NCBI RefSeq assembly: GCF_002240415.1
Contig: NZ_CP020028.1
Span: 2,815,501 to 2,879,500, forward strand
Direction: 5' to 3'
DNA length: 64,000 nucleotides
Origin: Paenibacillus kribbensis
GTDB lineage: Bacteria; Bacillota; Bacilli; Paenibacillales; Paenibacillaceae
Every line of letters begins with the position of its first letter. Position 1 is the stretch's first letter. Below the pieces are notes generated by a model, which ran no database searches, was not told the DNA's origin, and saw only the letters and a list, made by a program, of their open reading frames with translations. Of the stretch, positions 36,471 to 46,301 are shown one piece after another. The position numbers were made by a program, and so were the translations under genes.

Positions 36471-38519
36471 CTATTTCACCGTCTGCTTGTATTTCCCCGG
36501 GGTCATATGCTCGTACTTCTTGAAGACCCTGATAAAGCTTACATCGCTCGCGAAGCCCACCTCACGGGCGATTTCCTTGATCGACAATTGCTGGAGGTTC
36601 ATCAGCTCCTTGGCCCTCTCCACTCGTACCTGGTTCAAATATTCAACAAGTCCTAGCTGGTATTGCTCCTTGAATACCCGGGAAATATACGAATTAGACA
36701 TTTGCAGCTGTTCTGCAATCATTGTTAGACTGAGCATCGCATCCCCATATTGGCTGTCGATAATCTCTCTGATTCTGCTGGCAAGCACGCCTCCGGACTC
36801 CTTTGCCTCGTCATTGCTCTGCCCTCGTGGATTGCTCGGCTTCTCCTTCACTCCTCCGAAATCCTGGAACGGCTGTCTGTCGTGTGGTGTGTTCCATGCA
36901 GATTCTGCTGCATGCATCTGCCCTTCTACTTGCTCAACATAATCAGTTCCCTCAATCAGTGCTAGTGCCGTGGCCGATTTTGCAATTTGGTTAAGCGCAT
37001 TTTGGTAACTACGATATATATCTCGCTGCTCTATCGAAACAAATCCGTTTACACAGCTGTAAGGCAATTGCTGATCTGCAAGCCAATGCGACAGCTGCTT
37101 TGTAAACCACTCTGCTATCTCTTCAGTCTCCGAATTCGGCGCTCTATAGTTAAGAATAAACAGATAATTGGGGTAAACTGCACCGTAAAACACAGTGAGT
37201 GTATCATCGCATCGATCGCTGACAAACTTCTCAAGCAGTTGCTGCTGCTGTTCGTCCAGCCTAACGGAATTGACGTCCGAATACAGGATGATCGTACAGA
37301 AGTATTTATTTTCAAATCCCAAATTATGAGTACGCTGTACCGCGTCCAACTGCTTGTCTGTCAGTGCCGCGCCCGAGAGGATCGTCCTGACGAAGGACTC
37401 CTCGATAAATCGCTGCTGCTGTCTAAGCAGCAAAATGGCTGACTGGTTTTCCTCCAGCAGTTCATCCATCTTACGCGAGATTACATCATACTCATTGTCG
37501 GAACTGTCCTGCTGCCCCGGCTGCAATCTGCCAAGCAAAAGGCGCAACGGCCGAGAATTATAATGGCTCATATAAACGGATAGTACAATTCCGACCAAAA
37601 ACATGCTGGCGATGCAGATCATCAGTAGACGGGTAATCGCTGTCTGAATCTTCAGGACGTTGCTCTTAGTATTGATCATATAATAATGAAGGCCGCGGAA
37701 GGTAGAGGGTTCCGTTATAATAAAATGCTCGTTCGATGCATAATAATTTTGGCGCAGCTGTGTGTACCCTTCCCGGTCGTTGTAATTTTGCACCAGCGGC
37801 AGCAGGATCTCCTCGCCATAGTACGCATATACCTTTTGCTCATCGTCAGTCAGTGCATTCAGCCGGTGGGGATATTGGGCATTTGCCGACTCTAATAGGG
37901 ACTCCATATAGGACTTGCGGAGTTTAATAATCATCACGCTGCTTTTTTGCGAGTCCCTGTAAATGGCCCGGCTGAACAGTAATTCTTTCTTCCCTTCATT
38001 GCTCCAAAAGAAAAAGGACATATTATCGGCAGCCTTCACCATGGACAGCCATCGGTTATATCCGGTTCTCTTTAGCTCATTTTGAAGCAGATAGTATGAT
38101 ATAGGACGGTAAATTCCCAAAGTGCCCAAAATATAATCTTGTTCGGGATAATAAATGTATATCTCCTCGATCATCTGATTGGCTATCATAAAGTTGCGCA
38201 GCTGATCGACCAATTGATAAGCAGACTCTGTTTTGATATTCCCGCCCGCATCCGCTTCAATCATACGTATAAGGGTACGATCATTCATAATTTTGCTGGA
38301 CAAATTCGTTATTTGGCCCATCTGCTCATCAATCACATGACTAATAAAGCTGCTGTAATGATAATGGCTGCTGAGCGCTTCCTCGGTCGCTTTACTGCGG
38401 ATCCAGAGCATAAATATCAGCACCAGCAGCATACTAATTGCAATGACGATCAGAAACGAACGAATCCACTTCAGCTTGACCCCCCGCACCGTAAATAGCT
38501 TCTTGCCAAACATCCGCAC
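36471..38519 (-). CDS. Membrane-bound AraC-type regulator (YesN/dCache)
   Basis: 682 residues. Two membrane helices (about 18-40 and 293-315) frame an extracellular Cache-like sensor. A cytoplasmic middle section and then two HTH units follow ('LSLTMIAEQLQMSNSYISRV', 'LSIKEIAREVGFASDVSFIR') in the last 100 residues. This one-component architecture is common in Paenibacillus beside sugar ABC operons and presumably activates the one downstream on sensing an external saccharide. Confidence 0.88.
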   Translation of the reverse strand: MRMFGKKLFTVRGVKLKWIRSFLIVIAISMLLVLIFMLWIRSKATEEALSSHYHYSSFISHVIDEQMGQITNLSSKIMNDRTLIRMIEADAGGNIKTESAYQLVDQLRNFMIANQMIEEIYIYYPEQDYILGTLGIYRPISYYLLQNELKRTGYNRWLSMVKAADNMSFFFWSNEGKKELLFSRAIYRDSQKSSVMIIKLRKSYMESLLESANAQYPHRLNALTDDEQKVYAYYGEEILLPLVQNYNDREGYTQLRQNYYASNEHFIITEPSTFRGLHYYMINTKSNVLKIQTAITRLLMICIASMFLVGIVLSVYMSHYNSRPLRLLLGRLQPGQQDSSDNEYDVISRKMDELLEENQSAILLLRQQQRFIEESFVRTILSGAALTDKQLDAVQRTHNLGFENKYFCTIILYSDVNSVRLDEQQQQLLEKFVSDRCDDTLTVFYGAVYPNYLFILNYRAPNSETEEIAEWFTKQLSHWLADQQLPYSCVNGFVSIEQRDIYRSYQNALNQIAKSATALALIEGTDYVEQVEGQMHAAESAWNTPHDRQPFQDFGGVKEKPSNPRGQSNDEAKESGGVLASRIREIIDSQYGDAMLSLTMIAEQLQMSNSYISRVFKEQYQLGLVEYLNQVRVERAKELMNLQQLSIKEIAREVGFASDVSFIRVFKKYEHMTPGKYKQTVK

Positions 38520-38633
38520 TCCTCCACCAAGTTCATCAATAAATTTTATTATTTATACCTGATTAGTCGGATTAAATTAAATGGTACTCCCCTTCCCCGC
38601 TCGTTACAACCATCATATTCATATCATGAAAAA

Positions 38634-38687
38634 GCTCCCCTCATAGTAGCAGGTTTTATTATTTCACCTGACTACCATAAGGGGAGC
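38634..38687 (-). terminator. Long hairpin terminator of the peptide operon
   Basis: GCTCCCCT...AGGT pairs with ACCT...AGGGGAGC over about 20 bp with small bulges; TTTTTC follows on the minus strand. Confidence 0.7.
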
Positions 38688-38762
38688 ATATCAGGACTTT
38701 ATTTCCTCGTCCATGACTGCCGCTGTTTCGATTTTGGGGATTAGTTTTTATACATATACTTC

Positions 38763-39938
38763 TTAGCTATTATTCCCGGCCAATGCCCGAATCAGATCTG
38801 ATTCCTGCATCCCGGTAATGACGGAAACGATGCTCTTCTGCAATGCAGCTGCGTTTTGCGCCTGATACGGATCGGCATCAAAAATAATCGCATCCGCAAT
38901 ATAACCTTCTGCAATATGTCCCAATTCGTTGCCACTTCCCAAAATATCAGCAGCGTTTTCTGTGGCGGCCTGCCATGCTTCTGCCCGAGTCAAGCCATAA
39001 TCCATCAACGTATCCAGCTCTTGAAGATTGTAACCATGAAGTGCAGGTGTGGCATAATCGGTACCGAATCCAAAGCGAACCCCTGCTCTCTTTGCATAGC
39101 TAATAGCTTTAGAGTGGGCTTCGGCAGCGCGAGCAGCCCGATCGCAAATAACCTGGTTCAAAGCCAGAACGCCTTTTGGATCTGCAGCAATGCGATATAT
39201 TGATGTTGTAGGCACAAAGGCTATGCCAGATTGTGCAAGTCTGCCGGCCTGATCCTCGGTCATGAACATTCCGTGCTCTACAGATTCCACGCCAGCATGG
39301 ATGGACCAGTCCACCGTCACTCCGCCCCATGTATGAACCATGACCATTTTATGATGAGCATGCGCATTGCGAACAATGAACGAGAACTCTTCCTCCGAAA
39401 AAACGGGATCAAGCACTTTCTCAGTAGGTGATCCAAGACCACCTGTTGCCATGATTTTGATCCAGCCTGCCCCTGTATCAAAAATTTCTGTCATTCGTTG
39501 TTCCAAATGCCTAAGACCGCGGGCATCCGCTGCACCAAGCATATCACTGCTGGTTTGTACTCTTAAAGGCTGTTGATAGTGCGAAACGAGATGCTGCACG
39601 GTGCTTGGCAGAATCCCGCCTGCATCACGCGCCGTCGTTACACCGGTCCGAAGGGTTTCCTCAAAGGCCTGTGCCTGCATTACTTCGATCTCTCCGCTGT
39701 CTCGTTTCAATTGATCAGCATGGTCAAAGTCCGTCCAGGCCAGATGTGTATGAAGATCAATAACCCCTGGACTTATCCATAGATCTTTGCTTGGATGAGT
39801 TGGCTGATCATTATACGGCTCCGACTCAACAATAGATGAAAACCGACCATTTTTAATCGAAATATCGAAACGTTTTCCATCAATACCTGCTATAAAAATA
39901 TGATTGAATATTCTCGCTTGCGGATGCTTATTGATCAT
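38763..39938 (-). CDS. Amidohydrolase (imidazolonepropionase/prolidase-like)
   Basis: About 391 residues. The metal-site motif 'GVIDLHTHL' is near residue 62. A further 'TGVTTARDAGG', 'KIMATGG', 'MVMVHTWGGV', 'VESVEHGMF' and 'GFGTDYATP' provide the remaining His, Lys and Asp ligands, so the binuclear centre looks complete. Family members cleave cyclic amides, dipeptides or carbamates. Last gene of the peptide-transporter operon, overlapping the aminotransferase gene. ATG 39938 is favoured by the GGGGGA six bases before it. Substrate unknown. Confidence 0.82.
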   Translation of the reverse strand: MINKHPQARIFNHIFIAGIDGKRFDISIKNGRFSSIVESEPYNDQPTHPSKDLWISPGVIDLHTHLAWTDFDHADQLKRDSGEIEVMQAQAFEETLRTGVTTARDAGGILPSTVQHLVSHYQQPLRVQTSSDMLGAADARGLRHLEQRMTEIFDTGAGWIKIMATGGLGSPTEKVLDPVFSEEEFSFIVRNAHAHHKMVMVHTWGGVTVDWSIHAGVESVEHGMFMTEDQAGRLAQSGIAFVPTTSIYRIAADPKGVLALNQVICDRAARAAEAHSKAISYAKRAGVRFGFGTDYATPALHGYNLQELDTLMDYGLTRAEAWQAATENAADILGSGNELGHIAEGYIADAIIFDADPYQAQNAAALQKSIVSVITGMQESDLIRALAGNNS

Positions 39939-40998
39939 GTTCATTCCCCCAAATTAGCCGAATAGCCTTTATTGCATGATCAGGGTCTTGATTCAACAAT
40001 TGGGCAAGTACCGCAATGGCTTCTTCTACGCTTTGCTGGCAAGCGTTCGCTCCAAAATGGTTTATTCGCAGAAGATTGCCAAACAATTCTCCGTCTCCAG
40101 GAGCTACGATACCAATAGGCTGATCGATACGCAAGTTCTGCTCTTGAGATATCCGAACCGTCGTAGTCAGCGTTGAATAGTATTTGCTATCCTTCTGCCA
40201 AGGCTCAACACCCAAGGCCTTAATACCGGCAATGGTGGATGATGCAGACAATTCATGACGCTTGATAACTTGTGCTAATCCTTCTTCCTCAATTCGTGTC
40301 AATGCCGAGATCAGAGCTCTGGCCTCCAGGGTTGGAATGTTGGCAGGAACCCGTACCGACGCGGACCCATTCTGTGATGGTTTCATATCCAGTAAGGATA
40401 AAATGGAATTGCGCGGCGCATTTTCATTGGACTCAAGGAATTCCCAGCCACGTGGTGAAATGCTTACGGCACTAACGCCATTAGGTCCAGCCAGGGCTTT
40501 TTGCGCACCCACAGCTACAAGATCAACTCCCCATTCATCAACTAGCAGAGCCTCTCCCCCGACCGCCGAAACGGAGTCCATCACAGTAATAAGGTTAAAG
40601 TTGCGTGCAATATTTAATATTTCTCTGGCAGGATTAGAGCCACCTGTAACCACTTCAGCCTGAACAAAGGAAAGCGCGCACGGTTTATACCGTTCAATCG
40701 CTGCAGCGACCTCCTCCACAGCAACCACTTCATCAAAGGGGACCTTAACTTCAACCACCGTTGCCCCGCCTCGTTCAAGCCATTTTCCAAATAAACTTCC
40801 ATAGGGGCCTGTTACTACATTTAAAATCGTACGACCAGGCGAAGATATCCCGGCTGCCATCGCCTCGATGCCCAAGATCGCCTCACCAGGAATGATGACC
40901 GGAGGATATTGTGTAAACAAGAGCTTGGAGAGCAAGCTTGTAAGCGTATTGAACTCAGACAGTGAAAGCGGTACAAATCCTTTATGTTCCTGGCTCAT
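39928..40998 (-). CDS. Class V PLP aminotransferase (SgaA/AGXT-like)
   Basis: 356 residues. 'NVVTGPYGSLFGKWLERGGA' and 'MDSVSAVGGEALLVDEWGVD' match the alanine-glyoxylate/serine-pyruvate group, and the PLP lysine is in 'GAQKALAGPNG'. It probably moves an amino group from a small amino acid, perhaps onto glyoxylate or pyruvate. AGGAGG precedes ATG 40998, which overlaps the ATPase stop. Its place in an import operon suggests it acts on a piece of the imported molecule. Confidence 0.85.
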   Translation of the reverse strand: MSQEHKGFVPLSLSEFNTLTSLLSKLLFTQYPPVIIPGEAILGIEAMAAGISSPGRTILNVVTGPYGSLFGKWLERGGATVVEVKVPFDEVVAVEEVAAAIERYKPCALSFVQAEVVTGGSNPAREILNIARNFNLITVMDSVSAVGGEALLVDEWGVDLVAVGAQKALAGPNGVSAVSISPRGWEFLESNENAPRNSILSLLDMKPSQNGSASVRVPANIPTLEARALISALTRIEEEGLAQVIKRHELSASSTIAGIKALGVEPWQKDSKYYSTLTTTVRISQEQNLRIDQPIGIVAPGDGELFGNLLRINHFGANACQQSVEEAIAVLAQLLNQDPDHAIKAIRLIWGNEHDQ

Positions 40999-41768
40999 AA
41001 AAAACCTCCTGATGTATTTAATTTAGGCATTTTCGGAACAGCGGACAACAGTTCACGACTGTATGCAGTTTCAGGGTGAGCGAAGTATTGATCCTTTGGA
41101 TTGATCTCAACAAGTTTTCCCTGCCGCATGACCGCTACCGTATCGCTAATTGCATGGATTACCCCCAGATCATGGGAGATGAACAGCATCGTAAGATGAA
41201 GCTCTGCTTTGAGCATGTTAAACAGTTCAAGTACACTCCGTTGTACAGAAACATCCAATGCGCTCGTCGGTTCATCCGCAATCAGAATACTCGGCTCAAC
41301 GCTTAATGCACGTGCGATCGCTATCCGCTGGCGTTGACCGCCGGAGAATTCGTGAGGAAATCTGTCCAAAGCGCTCTCTGCAATGTGTACACGTGCCAAA
41401 AGCTCTTTACATCTCTTCTCGACCCCTGTGCGATCCACAATTTTATGAAACATCAGTGCTTCGGAAAGAATCTGCCTGATGGAATGTTTGGGATTCAACG
41501 ATGCATCCGGATTTTGGAAGATCATTTGTATCATTTTGTGCTGCTCACGGCTTCTCTTTTTCTTCAATTCTTGTGAACCTAGCAGAATTTGCCCTTCATC
41601 AGGAGCGATCAATCCGGCAATGACCCGCGCCAAAGTGGATTTGCCCGAACCGGACTCGCCGACAAGACCAAGGGTAGTATGGTGCCGCAGATTCAGATTG
41701 ATGCGATCCAGCGCAGTAACCCCGCTATAATGAACCGTGACATTTTTTACTTGCAAGGCTAACTCCAT
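40995..41768 (-). CDS. Peptide ABC transporter ATPase (DppF/OppF type)
   Basis: 257 residues. Walker A 'GESGSGKST', signature 'FSGGQRQRIAIARAL' and Walker B 'ILIADEPTSALD' are complete. The C-terminal oligopeptide extension is short. Second ATPase of a heterodimeric pair; overlaps the first by 10 bp. Confidence 0.93.
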   Translation of the reverse strand: MELALQVKNVTVHYSGVTALDRINLNLRHHTTLGLVGESGSGKSTLARVIAGLIAPDEGQILLGSQELKKKRSREQHKMIQMIFQNPDASLNPKHSIRQILSEALMFHKIVDRTGVEKRCKELLARVHIAESALDRFPHEFSGGQRQRIAIARALSVEPSILIADEPTSALDVSVQRSVLELFNMLKAELHLTMLFISHDLGVIHAISDTVAVMRQGKLVEINPKDQYFAHPETAYSRELLSAVPKMPKLNTSGGFL

Positions 41769-42526
41769 GAATGTTCGCTCCCTTCAAGCTTCGGCAAAGG
41801 AAGCACTGAGCTAATCAGCATCTGTGTATAAGGGTTTTTCGGATTTTGTAAAAGAGCAAGGGTATTGCCATGCTCAACAATCTGCCCCTCTTTCATCACG
41901 CAGAGTTTTGAGCACATGGCAGCTGCAATCGCAAGATTATGCGTAACAAACACCATGGCAAAGCCTAGTTCATTTTGCAGACGAGTGATCGTTTCAAGAA
42001 TATGCCGCTGAACGGTAACATCCAGCGCCGTTGTCGGCTCATCACAGAGAAGAATGCCTGGCTTGCAAGCCAGCGCCATTGCGATGACTACTCGTTGACA
42101 CTGACCACCCGAAAGCTGGTTCGGATACCGATCTGATCTCTTTAAAGAATCGGGGAGACCGAGCATTTCGAGCAATTCCAGAGCTATCGCGCGAGAAGCC
42201 TTTCGGCTTACTCTTTGTCTGTAGTAAACGACTTCCGCAACCTGCTTGACAACCGGACAGAGTGGATCTAGCGCACCTCTTGGGTCTTGAAAAACCATTG
42301 CGCTGCTTATGTCACTCTTAATGCTTCCTCCTATCTGCTCAACTCCACGTGGAAGTAATCCAAGAATCGAACGCAGCGTAAGCGATTTTCCAGAACCCGA
42401 TTCGCCTACTAACCCCAGACTCTCCCCTTTGCCTAGTGAAAAGCTAACATTGCTGACTAATCTTTTATTTGACTTTGTTGCCAGCGTCAGTGCCTCTATT
42501 TCCAAAATCGGACTTGTAGAAATCAT
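41759..42526 (-). CDS. Peptide ABC transporter ATPase (DppD/OppD type)
   Basis: About 255 residues. Walker A 'GESGSGKSLT', signature 'LSGGQCQRVVIAMAL' and Walker B 'ILLCDEPTTALD'. The [Fe-S] Cys-rich C-terminal extension found in some DppD proteins is absent. Couples ATP hydrolysis to the permease pair encoded just upstream. Confidence 0.93.
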   Translation of the reverse strand: MISTSPILEIEALTLATKSNKRLVSNVSFSLGKGESLGLVGESGSGKSLTLRSILGLLPRGVEQIGGSIKSDISSAMVFQDPRGALDPLCPVVKQVAEVVYYRQRVSRKASRAIALELLEMLGLPDSLKRSDRYPNQLSGGQCQRVVIAMALACKPGILLCDEPTTALDVTVQRHILETITRLQNELGFAMVFVTHNLAIAAAMCSKLCVMKEGQIVEHGNTLALLQNPKNPYTQMLISSVLPLPKLEGSEHSWS

Positions 42527-43389
42527 TTTTTCCTCCATATATCGGCCAACCCATCACCTACAAGTGACAAAGCAATTCCCGTGTAGACCACCGCAAATCC
42601 CGGAACTGCCGAGAGCCACCAAGCTGTAGTTATGAAGGATTGTCCATCCGAGATCATCGTGCCCCAGTCCGGGGTTGGCGGTGTAATGCCAATGCCAAGA
42701 TAACCAAGCGTAACAATCGCCACAAGCAACCCAACCATATCCGTCATGAGGACTACAACTGCTTGAGGCAGTACATTAGGCAGGAGATGACGAAGGATAA
42801 TTCTTACGCCAGGCAGTCCTAAAGTTTGAGCGGACGCTACCCAGTCTTGCTTGCGAAAAGATGCACTAAGACCTCTGACTACACGGGCAAATACAATCCA
42901 GCCTACAAGTATAAAAGTGATATAAATGCCCCGTTGACCGGCTCCGCTGGCAAAAGCCACGATAATAACGATCAGATAAAAAGGAAAAGCGATAAACGTA
43001 TCCGTAAGCAGCGTAATGACAGTATCAATCCATTTCCCATAATACCCTGCAAGCATTCCCAGAAATACACCAGTGCAAAATGGAACAATTTCTGCCAGAA
43101 CCATGATTTTCAAATCAGTTCGCGCAGCATAGATCAGTCTCGTAAACAAATCGCGTCCCAATTGATCTGTCCCCAGCCAATGTTCGGCAGACGGTGGCTG
43201 CAGAAAGGCACTCAAATTTTGCTCGGAAGGATTATAAGGACTAATAAACGGTATGAACACAGCCAAGACAATAAGTACTGCAAACATGATACTTCCCACC
43301 AGAAGTGCAGGGGTAGTCCATATTCGATTTATGATGCTTGTCTTCTTACCGTACTCATGCAATTGAGGGGCTATTCTTGTATGTCTCAT
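42523..43389 (-). CDS. Peptide ABC transporter permease (DppC/OppC type)
   Basis: 288 residues. An OppC N-terminal segment ('FISPYNPSEQNL', 'GTDQLGRDLFTRLIYAART') precedes five membrane helices. Overlaps the ATPase gene by four bases and abuts the other permease, so the operon is tightly packed. Confidence 0.92.
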   Translation of the reverse strand: MRHTRIAPQLHEYGKKTSIINRIWTTPALLVGSIMFAVLIVLAVFIPFISPYNPSEQNLSAFLQPPSAEHWLGTDQLGRDLFTRLIYAARTDLKIMVLAEIVPFCTGVFLGMLAGYYGKWIDTVITLLTDTFIAFPFYLIVIIVAFASGAGQRGIYITFILVGWIVFARVVRGLSASFRKQDWVASAQTLGLPGVRIILRHLLPNVLPQAVVVLMTDMVGLLVAIVTLGYLGIGITPPTPDWGTMISDGQSFITTAWWLSAVPGFAVVYTGIALSLVGDGLADIWRKK

Positions 43390-44375
43390 TATTTTCCTTT
43401 CGTTCTGGGATCAAGCCACCGCGAAATGATTTCAATGAGGAGGCTGATGATCACAACAGATATCGCACAGTAAAGTGCTATTCCTTGAATGACCGGAAAA
43501 TCGCGTTTTGCAATTGAAGTAAACAGCAAACTACCAATTCCCTTGATGCCAAACACCTGTTCTACGACCAATGTACCACCGATAAGATAAGAAATATTTA
43601 CGCCAAGCAGCATAAGAGTTGGAAGAGCAGAATTCCGCAGCACATGCTTAAACAGAATTACCCTGCTGGGTATTCCCGCAGCCTTCAATGTGACTACAAA
43701 ATCGGATTCCAATACTTCAAGCATCTGCGCTCTTAAAGAACGAACAAGCGTAGGAATCTGAGAAAATGCGACGGTAATTGCCGGAAGTGTGAGACTGTAC
43801 AAGGTCCCAATCCACCCTTCGCCTACTCCTCCAACGGGGAACCAATGAAAACGGACACTTAGAACCAGAATCAAAAGTAAACCAACCCAAAAGATTGGCA
43901 TACCTAGAGTTATTGTAGGAAGAATACGTATCAAATGATCCAGCAGCTTATCCTTATGTGTGGCTGCAAGCGTAGCTAGCAGAAGTGCAATAATGATCGC
44001 CAAAACACAAGCCATCACAATGAGCAGTAAAGTAATGGGAGCACGTTCGGCAATCAACTCTCTTGTAGAAGTACCCACAATAATTGAATTACCGGTATCT
44101 CCTTGTGTAAACAATGTCTTTACAAACCTGATGAATTGTTCCCATAAAGGGAGGTCCAACCCGAGAGTATGATGCATACTCTCGATGGCCTCAGGCGTGC
44201 TGTATTCTCCCAAAATCATTTTCGCGGGGTCCCCTGGCACGATTCTGATGATGAAAAAAACTGCAGTCATCACACAGAGGATTACTACCAATGCTCTTAC
44301 AAGAGCTATCACAAGCCAACCGCATGTTGTATTGATTCCTGTTGGTTGATATAACGATTTAATGGATTTTATCAT
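43389..44375 (-). CDS. Peptide ABC transporter permease (DppB/OppB type)
   Basis: 328 residues with six helices. 'IRIVPGDPAKMILGEYSTPE' is the DppB periplasmic-loop hallmark, and 'LKAAGIPSRVILFKHVLRNS' the EAA-type coupling loop. Overlaps the binding-protein gene by four bases. Confidence 0.92.
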   Translation of the reverse strand: MIKSIKSLYQPTGINTTCGWLVIALVRALVVILCVMTAVFFIIRIVPGDPAKMILGEYSTPEAIESMHHTLGLDLPLWEQFIRFVKTLFTQGDTGNSIIVGTSTRELIAERAPITLLLIVMACVLAIIIALLLATLAATHKDKLLDHLIRILPTITLGMPIFWVGLLLILVLSVRFHWFPVGGVGEGWIGTLYSLTLPAITVAFSQIPTLVRSLRAQMLEVLESDFVVTLKAAGIPSRVILFKHVLRNSALPTLMLLGVNISYLIGGTLVVEQVFGIKGIGSLLFTSIAKRDFPVIQGIALYCAISVVIISLLIEIISRWLDPRTKGK

Positions 44376-45991
44376 TTTTTAATTTGAACTTCTTCAAAGC
44401 GGACGCTGCCGTTGGGTAAAACAACGATGTTATTCACTGAAGAACGAACACCTTTCAAAATATCTGGATAATAAAGTGGAATGTACGGTACTTCATCTGC
44501 AAGAGTTTGCAGCAGCTTGGAGTAAATCTCCGCACGATCCTTACCATCCAACGTTTTTTGACCTTCATATAAAAGCTTGGTTACTTCATTATTCGTGTAA
44601 TGCGTCCAGTACGATTTGCTGAAACCTTTCGGATCTGTTTGGAAAGCAATAATAGAGTTCGCATCGGGAGAATCGGCTTGACCACTGTTGAGCATTACCG
44701 CGAAATCATAGGCAAAGAAGCGTTCACGGAAAGTGGCCAATTCAATGGATTCAATCTCGATGTTGATACCGATCGCTTTACCCGCTGCCTGGATAATTTG
44801 CGCCTCTTGTGCTCTTGTGCTGTCTCCAGATGCCACAAGCAATTTTGTCATGAATCCTTTCGGGAAGGCAGATTTGGCAAGCTCCTCCTTAGCTGCATTG
44901 ATATCAAAGTTCAGTGCCTTGATCGTATCATTTGAATTATATGGAATAGCTGTTGGCAGTAATGAATTTGCAGTCTGTGCATAGCCAAAGGTAAGCGCCT
45001 TAGTCAAGCCTTCGCGATCGAGTGCCAGAGCCAAAGCACGACGGACATGCACATCAGAAAAATGCTTGTCCAGCGTATTGAAGAACAATTGCTCTGTCAC
45101 CCAACTTCCATTGGTTACTACTGTAGTGTCAGCTCCTTGCTTAATCTCATTAGCATTTTGCAGAGCCAAAGACTCTACCGCATCAACTTCTCCCGCCTTA
45201 AGCTGGTTGATAGCTTGGCTGTCGTCTTCAATCAGCTTGTAAACAAGCTTGTCAATATATGGCTTACCTTCTTGCCAATAGTACGGATTCTTGGTGAAAG
45301 TCAGATCGCCCGCAGGGTCCCACTTTTCAACAACGAAAGGCCCCGTACCTACCGGTTTCTTGAAAAACTCTTTTTCGGAAACTCCACCGAAATTGTTCGG
45401 AAGAATACCGTTTGAGAAATTGGACAGTTCAGAAATAAACGGTGTATATGGCTCCTTAAGTTTAATAACAAGCGTTTTGCTATCCTTCGCTTTAATGGTA
45501 TCGACCTTTGCCGCTATTGCCAGTGGACCACCAACCTTCAAATGACGCTGCAACGAGAAAATGGCATCCTCCACCGTAACATCAGTACCATTGGAAAACT
45601 TCAAGCCATCACGCAGCACAAACGTATACGTCAAGCCGTCATCACTGATGCTATGTGACTTGGCAAGCCAGTCCACAATTTTGCCTTTGCTATCGAAAGT
45701 AACCAAAGATTCAAATACTTTGTCAATGGCAAAGGCATTGTTCGACGTAATCTCATTATGTAAATCAAACGAGGTTACTGAAGCAGGCCGTCCATAGACG
45801 AAAGTGCCGCCCACTGCAGGTTTATCCGTATTTGCACTCTGATTCGCTCCTTGATTCGTGCTCTGCTGAGCGCCATTATTTTGATCAGGAGCGTTCTTCG
45901 ATCCGGAGCATCCCGCAACTAACACCAATAATAGAACTGCTAACGTTCCTACCCACAATGGCTTTCTTAATGATGCATTTAACTCTAGCAC
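44372..45991 (-). CDS. Peptide/opine-type substrate-binding lipoprotein (SBP family 5)
   Basis: 539 residues. The signal peptide ends in the lipobox LVAGC. 'LRDGLKFSNGTDVTVEDAIF' and 'FFKKPVGTGPFVVEKWDPAG' are typical of DppA/OppA-like proteins. GTG 45991 is the start, with AGGAGG seven bases upstream. First gene of the seven-gene operon; a consensus promoter lies upstream. Family members bind peptides, but also opines, nickel chelates and sugars, so the ligand remains open. Confidence 0.92.
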   Translation of the reverse strand: MLELNASLRKPLWVGTLAVLLLVLVAGCSGSKNAPDQNNGAQQSTNQGANQSANTDKPAVGGTFVYGRPASVTSFDLHNEITSNNAFAIDKVFESLVTFDSKGKIVDWLAKSHSISDDGLTYTFVLRDGLKFSNGTDVTVEDAIFSLQRHLKVGGPLAIAAKVDTIKAKDSKTLVIKLKEPYTPFISELSNFSNGILPNNFGGVSEKEFFKKPVGTGPFVVEKWDPAGDLTFTKNPYYWQEGKPYIDKLVYKLIEDDSQAINQLKAGEVDAVESLALQNANEIKQGADTTVVTNGSWVTEQLFFNTLDKHFSDVHVRRALALALDREGLTKALTFGYAQTANSLLPTAIPYNSNDTIKALNFDINAAKEELAKSAFPKGFMTKLLVASGDSTRAQEAQIIQAAGKAIGINIEIESIELATFRERFFAYDFAVMLNSGQADSPDANSIIAFQTDPKGFSKSYWTHYTNNEVTKLLYEGQKTLDGKDRAEIYSKLLQTLADEVPYIPLYYPDILKGVRSSVNNIVVLPNGSVRFEEVQIKK

Positions 45992-46040
45992 GTATAATCC
46001 TCCTTTTTCGTATAAAGCATATGCATTTAGTATGGATAGT

Positions 46041-46069
46041 ATTATGATTTAATCCTCCCGGTCTGTCAA
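46041..46069 (-). promoter_or_regulatory. Sigma-A promoter of the peptide operon
   Basis: On the minus strand TTGACA (46069-46064), exactly 17 bp, CATAAT (46046-46041). Transcription would start near 46034, giving a leader of about 43 nt. No operator is obvious. Confidence 0.75.
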
Positions 46070-46231
46070 ACAAAAAAACTTTATTATGACGGGCTAAAAC
46101 TAATTTATTGTCAAGCTGACTCGATCTTGCCGACTGTATCATCGGACGGAGCTTTGTTTTGCTCTATCCGATAGTAATCTCTGAAACAAATAGATACATT
46201 AAAAGATGAACATATTGTAATCGTTCTGACA

Positions 46232-46286
46232 TTGATTTTTCCATAAGACAGTTGTATTATCATAAATGTAAACTACAATTGTCTTA
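46232..46286 (+). promoter_or_regulatory. blaI promoter with dyad operator
   Basis: TTGATT (46232-46237), 17 bp, TATTAT (46255-46260). TAAGACAGTTGTA (46244-46256) and TACAATTGTCTTA (46274-46286) are 13-bp arms with one mismatch, overlapping the -10 box and the start region. TGTA/TACA half sites are usual for BlaI/MecI, so this is probably the autoregulatory operator. Confidence 0.7.
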
Positions 46287-46301
46287 GGGAAGGAGAGTGT
46301 T

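Noticed and set aside
36406..36942. 178-codon plus-strand frame rich in Ser and Cys
   Set aside because: Mirror of the AraC HTH region of the YesN-type gene.
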